Source of the DNA: Acidobacteria bacterium UBA2990
GTDB lineage: Bacteria > Acidobacteriota > Vicinamibacteria > Vicinamibacterales > UBA8438
Assembly (NCBI GenBank): GCA_002347025.1
Contig: DEAE01000014.1
Coordinates: 36,430-91,421, forward strand
Length of the DNA: 54,992 nt
Reading direction: 5' to 3'
A program made the translations under genes and the position numbers. Below are positions 53,301 to 54,992 of the stretch, piece by piece. The notes under the pieces were generated by a model. It ran no database searches. It saw nothing but the letters and a program-made list of their open reading frames with translations, and was not told where the DNA came from. Within the stretch, counting starts at the first letter, position 1. Every line of letters starts with the position of its first letter.

Positions 53301-54191
53301 AATTTTTTGGGGCGTGCTATTAGTCTCGGGAGTGCTGTTCGCTATGATTCAGCCCAAAGGGCAGCTCGAGGATTTATTGCATTTCCTTCATTTTTTGGGC
53401 GGAAGGTTCGCTCTAATCTTTTTGTATCTCGTGTGCGTGAGACCTTTGGTTCTGAAGGGAGCAAGGCGGAAATCAATCGGCAAGGTTTGACCTTTGAGCA
53501 GAAGGTCACACCGAGTGATCATTTGACGTTAGCTTATAGTTATAGCTTCGATCGGAATCACGCCGCGAAGGAAGATCTTCGTACACTGCCATCTGTTTAC
53601 CTGGCTCGTTTCAACACCAATTTGATTGTGGATAGCCGAAATGATGTGTTCAATGCCACGCAGGGCTGGTTTCATTCGTCTAGTTTGGAATGGGGGGCTC
53701 CAACCTTGGGTTCAGACCGGCGTTTTTTCAAATACGTCGGACAACAGAACTACTTCAGACCGTTTGAGAATGGGATGGTCTTGGCTTCTGCACTGCGGAT
53801 AGGGGCTGCTGCAAGCTTCGGGCGGCAACTGATTTTTTCGGAGAGGTTTTTTGCGGGTGGAGGAACAACCGTGCGTGGGTATTTGCAAGATGAGCTCGGT
53901 CCGCGAGATTCGGTGGGGCATCCGATGGGTGGCCAGGCAGTGGTCGTGTTGAATCAAGAGGTTCGTTTTCCTGCCTGGAGAATGTTTCGTGGTGTTGGGT
54001 TCGTCGATGCGGGTAACGTATTTAGATCCACGAGTGAGGTTTCCCTTGGCCGTCTGCAAGTGGCAACTGGACTAGGGGTTCGTGTGGATACCCCGGTTGG
54101 TTTGTTTAGGGTGGACTACGGACTCCCACTCACTGCGACACGGCCAAACACTACAGGAAGGTGGTTCGTTTCGCTTGGACAAGCGTTCTGA
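47328..54191 (+). CDS. TamB-Omp85 fusion: DUF490 protein joined to five POTRA domains and a BamA-like barrel
   Basis: A single open frame of 2,287 codons from TTG 47328. AAGGAG (47308-47313) lies 14 bases before it; no ATG or GTG is better placed, so the start is uncertain. Residues about 12-35 form one transmembrane helix (inner-membrane anchor). About 50-1540 are AsmA/TamB-type repeats ending in the DUF490 C-terminal domain (SESDIVSLLLTGRTLGQVG; TRLTVGKHLNRQIELV). From about 1556 five POTRA-like units follow, opening with VTTVRFVGDTG, NTIDWYGYEP, DRQLLFVGQE, VGEIEVEGSRR and LGEVEVDGG. The Omp85 barrel (about 1955-2287) carries GGTTVRGY (2178-2185) and ends SLGQAF. TamB and TamA are normally separate proteins. 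Here the lipid- or protein-transport bridge would span both membranes as one chain. Confidence 0.9.
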   Translation: MFSSFGRWSLAARVCVVAGAVVAAVWLAGILLPGTLAGWGFSSLGAQWGVLGRAEQVRFNPFALTLEVRGLQLAAFRTPDEPFLVVEKAVVDVPWSILLGRLSVESIDIESPVFSLRQSSAGFSNLPVLDNTAPASSSDSDRVWKLGTLSVNRAMVLWEDFSGGPNFRFGPANLLLNPVDENGLQTSGRLAVPRSTSIAWATRATRVEPLEVALTLSSNTVNVHDFVAKTPEGRLEVTGEFGLGNSSSIEVDYVLDVLLGRVSAWFGEAMSLGGDLRLAGWLKSEGDGPIVSMQLDGSVITWDGLELTEVAAVVGFDGDVLTVDELTAGLAGGVVRGKGAISWIGQETTGNVAISWEELNGEKLSEALLPDYQAQFASTLHGSADVSWSGHSPKGLVLKVECRHVSPPDAEVPATGVWHFDANADRWIVSANDFFVGALGLSGEVIGSVPETWSEAGAIAISGNVEAQVEDLGRFGTDLAALGFSEAVARAGLTGEALLDLDLSGTVSEPGLRAELMATGRALSVTDDWTLRSSAALSALAWRLSSLNLRIGESDFSSDLTLDLGPAGLRGGFSLRVPDLEQFAGLMPSVWQPAGSLKIDGSFSGDRSSPRLEAELIGRGLSGNGQQLPSLAASLMVSPDLAELSKLVVEQGDGRLEASVRIVPETSRYTASLTGRGFSLTPWIDAGGGEQPLAATVDLDLDSEGLLANPRGTAHIVFRDLVYRGYAIDHSEHVLTLEEGVWDLRSKAPALAAEIELLLGSISPWHYELHARLLGSDLGQLNGSGASLADRLKGEVTLDASAVGNLGDLVASEITVEVDQFDARMAETPVVLGGPLRLRYGPAGIQFEESVDLQVGDVRLVGGGALLAAGGRSVIGNLTGDLSELPDWLSQWVSFEDWPSEVLAEGQFGLNLQLTGKFEEPELEVALSVDNGVVGTTDLAPVTEITVRAVYGPSGLRVNSFSGLWQQARFEAEAMVPEGLLVPYVPSWLIGQTVDSTGPVTATATFWDIGPDVSSFFGGSASFPSVHGSVDAEVSLAADRLELSAVDGAVTLRRLNLTAQGVSLNQQLPTRLVVADGRLVVDSMVWQIGNPDTAFSLGGHINLLPEVEADLTLNGMADLNVLNRFLSQPVLEGDASLEASLRGPLRRQSINAVVGISGGEMRLTDPRLLVSDLTGDLVFDGTTVRTVGLVGTANGGDVRLVGDVHLSGLRPDGTLRLVGSHIPLEIPPGVRAELDADLRLSLSAEDAELSGLVTILHGDYREPVNTAGSLMALMESQDAAVRLDTESSVLDELRVNIAVRTEESIRVDNNYGAGSLVADLRLGGSVEQLGVSGRVTVEDGGQVFLGGNTFEIEAGTMDFNDPDGWVPELDLSARTEIGNEEITVTLQGPFDALKTTMRSSSNLSESDIVSLLLTGRTLGQVGTAPVAAARDRALGLVSGELLGVAGRSVGLDSVRLDRGTNQGDVRFDSSLIAGEANPGTRLTVGKHLNRQIELVASQNLRESGLVTWIVNYLPMRNLELRLVVDDETDRSYELRHALTFGQSDEPFSSSPVISEPRVTTVRFVGDTGLPESELRELVGLQTGDNFDFLRWQDGRDRIERYLWEHNFHESRVRTRRVSDSLMNTVALEFEIEAGSQNTIDWYGYEPTPELLGELEALWSQSILEVFLVEEADRLVRRHLVAEGYLRPNLTVKIQESADGSKKQLMIDLDLGPRSLDRQLLFVGQEQMALSRVNNLVTPGREADAWAGGDELVKVVVGHYRAEGFLAARAVKRMPEFNDQTATLRIEIFEGPVFRVGEIEVEGSRRLGTADVNALAGLTTNVVYDAGLRTRLRSAVLTSYRTAGFNAVRVRLIPEVNALDETVSLVVSIDEGRRQVLGEVEVDGGLTTRTQLIEEALQLTRGDPVDPILWGQARQRLYDTGAFRNVDILPVVSDPVATNVAGEDQLVTARLRLEEWPRYRVRYGLQLIDEQAPLGEIDSRGQVGVVADITRQNFLGRAISLGSAVRYDSAQRAARGFIAFPSFFGRKVRSNLFVSRVRETFGSEGSKAEINRQGLTFEQKVTPSDHLTLAYSYSFDRNHAAKEDLRTLPSVYLARFNTNLIVDSRNDVFNATQGWFHSSSLEWGAPTLGSDRRFFKYVGQQNYFRPFENGMVLASALRIGAAASFGRQLIFSERFFAGGGTTVRGYLQDELGPRDSVGHPMGGQAVVVLNQEVRFPAWRMFRGVGFVDAGNVFRSTSEVSLGRLQVATGLGVRVDTPVGLFRVDYGLPLTATRPNTTGRWFVSLGQAF

Positions 54192-54405
54192 CAGCGGTCG
54201 ATTTAAATAGGAGTTTCGAGAGGAGCCACTAGGGTCTGGCTTCGCTCATGTAGACTCTTCAGAACTAAATAGTGCGTGGTAGTGAAGGGTGGTTCAGTAA
54301 AGGAATTAAGGTGTTTGCTACTTGTGGACTGCCTCCCCATTGTTTAGGCGAGTTTAGGGTGGCTGGCATGGTTGGTTCGGATTGCTAAACTGGTTGGAAG
54401 ATTTA

Positions 54406-54992
54406 ATGATTCGGCAGTGTCAATGGATTCGGTGGCCAGTGCTGATGGCTTTGGTTGGTACTAGCCTGTTTGTTGGCTGCAGTGCGCGGGGGAGCGTATC
54501 TATTGTGGACGCTCAGACCGCTGTGCAGGTTAAGACAGCATTGGTGAATGATTCCGCTGTCGGTACCTTGCCGATTGACGTCCAAGTACACGGCGGGATG
54601 GTGACCCTCGTGGGAACCGTGCGCTCGGCTGTGGAAATCGACCAAGCTCTCGCGGTCGTCAGAGCGGTGCCTGGTGTTGTCGGTGCTAGGTCGGTGTTGA
54701 AGGTTAACTCCGTGCCGGCGGCGCGGGTAGTGCCTTCCAACCGGCTTCCGGCACTCGCTCCCGAGCCAGAATCCCCTTCGCGGCGCGTAGCAGCTGGGGT
54801 CTCTTGGGCAAGAATGACGCCCAGTCATCGGGTCCTTGCCTCGACAACAGCGTTGGGACCGATCATACGAATGCGCCCTGGTTCCTCAGGGTTCGGTCCG
54901 AGCTTTGGGTTTGATTGGTTCGAGGGAGAACTCCAGGCTGGGGATGGAATGTCGCCACTTGCGGCTTTGCGAGCCAAGCCGGTCATGGCGGG
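54406..54992 (+). CDS. BON-domain lipoprotein, 3' end beyond window
   Basis: The frame is open from ATG 54406 (GGAAG upstream) to the window edge, about 195 codons. LVGTSLFVGC is a lipobox, with Cys25 as the lipid-bearing residue. Residues about 36-102 form a BON domain (AQTAVQVKTALVNDSAVGTL... IDVQVHGGMVTLVGTVRS, with VPGVVGARSVLKV as the last strand). BON domains bind phospholipid or help attach proteins to the outer membrane, as in OsmY/DolP. A Pro-rich linker follows, and then a beta-rich segment that may be a second domain. It is 215 bases downstream of the TamB-Omp85 gene, in the same direction, suggesting an envelope-biogenesis neighbourhood. Confidence 0.78.
   Translation, partial: MIRQCQWIRWPVLMALVGTSLFVGCSARGSVSIVDAQTAVQVKTALVNDSAVGTLPIDVQVHGGMVTLVGTVRSAVEIDQALAVVRAVPGVVGARSVLKVNSVPAARVVPSNRLPALAPEPESPSRRVAAGVSWARMTPSHRVLASTTALGPIIRMRPGSSGFGPSFGFDWFEGELQAGDGMSPLAALRAKPVMA

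Noticed and set aside
1..54992. CRISPR array, tRNA, rRNA, prophage or insertion sequence
   Set aside because: No regularly spaced repeats, tRNA-like cloverleaf, transposase motif or terminal inverted repeat pair was noticed on either strand; small elements could have been missed by eye.

Overview
The window looks like chromosomal DNA of an acidobacterium of the Vicinamibacteria type, probably free-living and aerobic. This is an inference from gene content: a DUF1592/DUF1552 pair, many secreted beta-propeller (NHL and PQQ-type) proteins, a CarboxypepD_reg-type TonB receptor, Abhydrolase_10 and secreted cyclase families, and two members of a secreted family usually left as hypothetical. GC content is moderate and almost every gene product carries a signal peptide. 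I saw no rRNA, tRNA, insertion sequence, phage gene or CRISPR array.

Layout. 1-340 is the 5' part of a PQQ-propeller gene running off the left edge. 1.1-7.2 kb holds a DUF1592 haem protein, its DUF1552 partner, a secreted ankyrin protein and a small cytochrome c. 7.3-14.7 kb holds a LOG-family protein, several propeller proteins and the translational GTPase TypA/BipA. 14.8-18.7 kb is a compact redox operon (porin, FMN-binding protein, cytochrome-b-like membrane protein, ApbE flavin transferase). It sits behind a consensus-like promoter bracketed by two identical 15-bp palindromes of Fur-box geometry. 18.9-38 kb is mostly secreted catabolic or redox genes: a PQQ dehydrogenase, a methyltransferase, an MFS exporter, a TonB receptor, an Abhydrolase_10 protein, a cyclase, a cupredoxin lipoprotein, a cytochrome c/PQQ-propeller pair and a PepD peptidase. 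38-47.3 kb has an iron and copper theme: a FeoA-FeoB fusion with its small Cys-rich partner, P5C dehydrogenase, two CopC-like proteins, bacterioferritin, and a bacterioferritin-associated ferredoxin behind another Fur-like box. 47.3-54.2 kb is one continuous frame of about 2,290 codons joining a TamB-type protein to a five-POTRA Omp85 barrel. The right edge cuts a BON-domain lipoprotein gene.

How the genes may work together. Ferrous uptake (FeoAB), storage and release (Bfr/Bfd) and the flavinylated redox operon share, or plausibly share, iron-responsive control. The porin operon would then be a candidate outer-membrane/periplasmic ferric-reduction system. The TamB-Omp85 fusion suggests that the bridge between inner and outer membranes is built as one polypeptide here. 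These two loci are the most interesting in the window. Functions come from motifs read by eye; no database search was run.
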